Below, one piece after another: positions 4,658-5,644 of a stretch of 5,644 nucleotides of DNA. A program made the translations under genes and the position numbers. Where the stretch lies: NCBI GenBank assembly GCA_016282215.1, contig JAEEKC010000002.1, positions 1 through 5,644 of the forward strand. The letters are read 5' to 3'. Positions within the stretch are counted from its first letter, which is position 1. Each line of letters begins with the position of its first letter. Below the pieces are notes generated by a model. That model was not told the DNA's origin. It ran no database searches and saw nothing but the letters and a program-made list of their open reading frames with translations. This DNA comes from Lachnospiraceae bacterium (GTDB lineage: Bacteria; Bacillota; Clostridia; Lachnospirales; Lachnospiraceae).

Positions 4658-5644
4658 TTATGCGAACGGATTCTCGCCCGGATATCTGTCGCCCTTAGCG
4701 CGGTTGAAGCCGATCTCGCTTACATCTACGCCGATATACTTGAATACTTCATACAGCTGCTTTCCGAAGTGTCCGAATGCAACAGCGCCGTGATGCGGGA
4801 AGTTCTTCTCGATGAGCCAATGACGATAGAAACGTCCCATCTCAGGGATCGCGAATACGCCGATACCACCGAAGGACTTGGTAGCCACATCGAGAACCTC
4901 GCCCTCTGCAACATATGCGCGAAGTACATTGTCAGCGGTAGACTGCAGACGATAGAAGGTGATGTCGCCGGGTGCGATGTCGCCTTCGAGGGTACCCTGG
5001 GTAACTTCTTCAGGCAGGTTTCTTGCCATGATGAGCTGATACTTCATGCTGCAGCTTGCCAGTTTTCTGGAGCAGGTATTGCCGCAGTGGAATCCCATGA
5101 AGGTGTCGGTAAACTGATAATCGAATTTGCCCTTGATGGACTCTTCGTACATATCCTTCGGAACGGAGTTGTTGATATCCAGAAGGGTAACGATGTCATC
5201 GCTGACAACGGTTCCGATGAACTCGGACAGACATCCGTAAATATCAACCTCGCAGGATACGGGGATGCCCTGTCCTGTCAGACGGCTGTTTACATAGCAG
5301 GGTACAAAACCGAACTGGGTCTGGAATGCCGGCCAGCATTTGCCTGCGATAGCAATATATTTGCGATAGCCCCTGTGTGCTTCGATCCAGTCAAGAAGGG
5401 TCAACTCATACTGTGCAAGTTTCGGAAGTACTTCCGGCTTATTGTTGCCGGCACCGAGTTCTTCTTCCATTTCTTTGATCTTGTCAGGGATTCTCGGATC
5501 ATCTGCATGATTCTTGAATGCTTCGAACAGATCAAGCTCGGAGTTTTCTTCAATCTCAACGCCCAGGTTGTAAAGCTGCTTGATGGGAGCGTTGCAGGCC
5601 AGGAAGTTCATGGGTCTCGGACCAAAAGAAATGATCTTCAGATC
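4658..5644 (-). CDS. L-fucose/L-arabinose isomerase-family protein, N-terminus beyond the window
   Basis: This is the C-terminal 328 residues of a COG2407-type ketol isomerase. The frame stays open to the right edge, and residues read before the first ATG (5611) keep family character, so that ATG is internal. Full-length relatives are roughly 490-500 residues, so about a third is missing. These cytoplasmic, metal-dependent enzymes interconvert aldoses and ketoses. Candidate metal ligands, counted from the first visible residue, are E132 in SCEVDIYG, D156 in LLDINN, and one of the histidines in FPHHGAVAFGH (284, 285, 292). HCGNT (186-190) also looks like a family motif. Members have been assigned to different sugars, including a non-classical xylose isomerase reported in Clostridium acetobutylicum. 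L-fucose, L- or D-arabinose, D-xylose or another pentose all remain possible. Its place ahead of a split transketolase favours pentose catabolism over fucose use. Confidence 0.88.
   Translation of the reverse strand, partial: DLKIISFGPRPMNFLACNAPIKQLYNLGVEIEENSELDLFEAFKNHADDPRIPDKIKEMEEELGAGNNKPEVLPKLAQYELTLLDWIEAHRGYRKYIAIAGKCWPAFQTQFGFVPCYVNSRLTGQGIPVSCEVDIYGCLSEFIGTVVSDDIVTLLDINNSVPKDMYEESIKGKFDYQFTDTFMGFHCGNTCSRKLASCSMKYQLIMARNLPEEVTQGTLEGDIAPGDITFYRLQSTADNVLRAYVAEGEVLDVATKSFGGIGVFAIPEMGRFYRHWLIEKNFPHHGAVAFGHFGKQLYEVFKYIGVDVSEIGFNRAKGDRYPGENPFA

Noticed and set aside
5609..5611. ATG at 5611 as the start of the isomerase
   Set aside because: The upstream codons to the window edge are open and keep family-like sequence, and the resulting 317-residue protein would lack a third of the family's usual length. 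The gene is cut by the window instead.

Overview
The window looks like chromosomal DNA from a Gram-positive gut or rumen Clostridia, most likely a member of the Lachnospiraceae. This rests on the style of the proteins rather than on a marker gene. They are a two-subunit transketolase, a COG2407-type sugar isomerase, and a seven-helix hybrid histidine kinase with the LDHMMPEMDG receiver signature. AGGAG-type ribosome binding sites, a sigma-A-like promoter with 17-bp spacing, and a GGGGAAGG-type palindromic repeat of a kind I recall from Clostridia fit as well. No taxonomic assignment finer than this is supported.

All four genes are on the minus strand, so transcription runs from right to left. 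At the right edge (4658-5644) is the C-terminal two thirds or so of an L-fucose/L-arabinose isomerase-family protein, cut by the window end. After a 122-nt gap containing a GC-rich hairpin comes the thiamine-diphosphate-binding N-terminal subunit of transketolase (3699-4535). A 121-nt gap holding a compact double-hairpin repeat follows, then the C-terminal transketolase subunit (2636-3577). An intrinsic terminator at 2577-2610 closes this unit. A separate promoter at 2539-2567 then drives an 802-residue hybrid sensor kinase (82-2490). The first 81 bases hold a near-consensus leftward promoter for a gene outside the window, overlapped by inverted repeats.

The right half reads as a sugar-catabolic module. 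The isomerase would convert an aldose to a ketose, and the split transketolase would move a two-carbon unit between sugar phosphates, feeding the non-oxidative pentose phosphate pathway or a dedicated variant of it. No sugar kinase, transporter or transcription factor is visible, so the substrate cannot be fixed. The kinase is probably an independent transcription unit. It carries kinase, receiver and HPt domains in one chain, so it needs a separate terminal response regulator that is not in this window.

I do not see a clearly novel system. The observations most worth following up are the repeat between the two transketolase subunit genes, the unresolved substrate of the isomerase/transketolase module, and the orphan seven-helix kinase. 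No intergenic stretch is longer than 145 bases, and I found no tRNA, rRNA, CRISPR array or insertion sequence.
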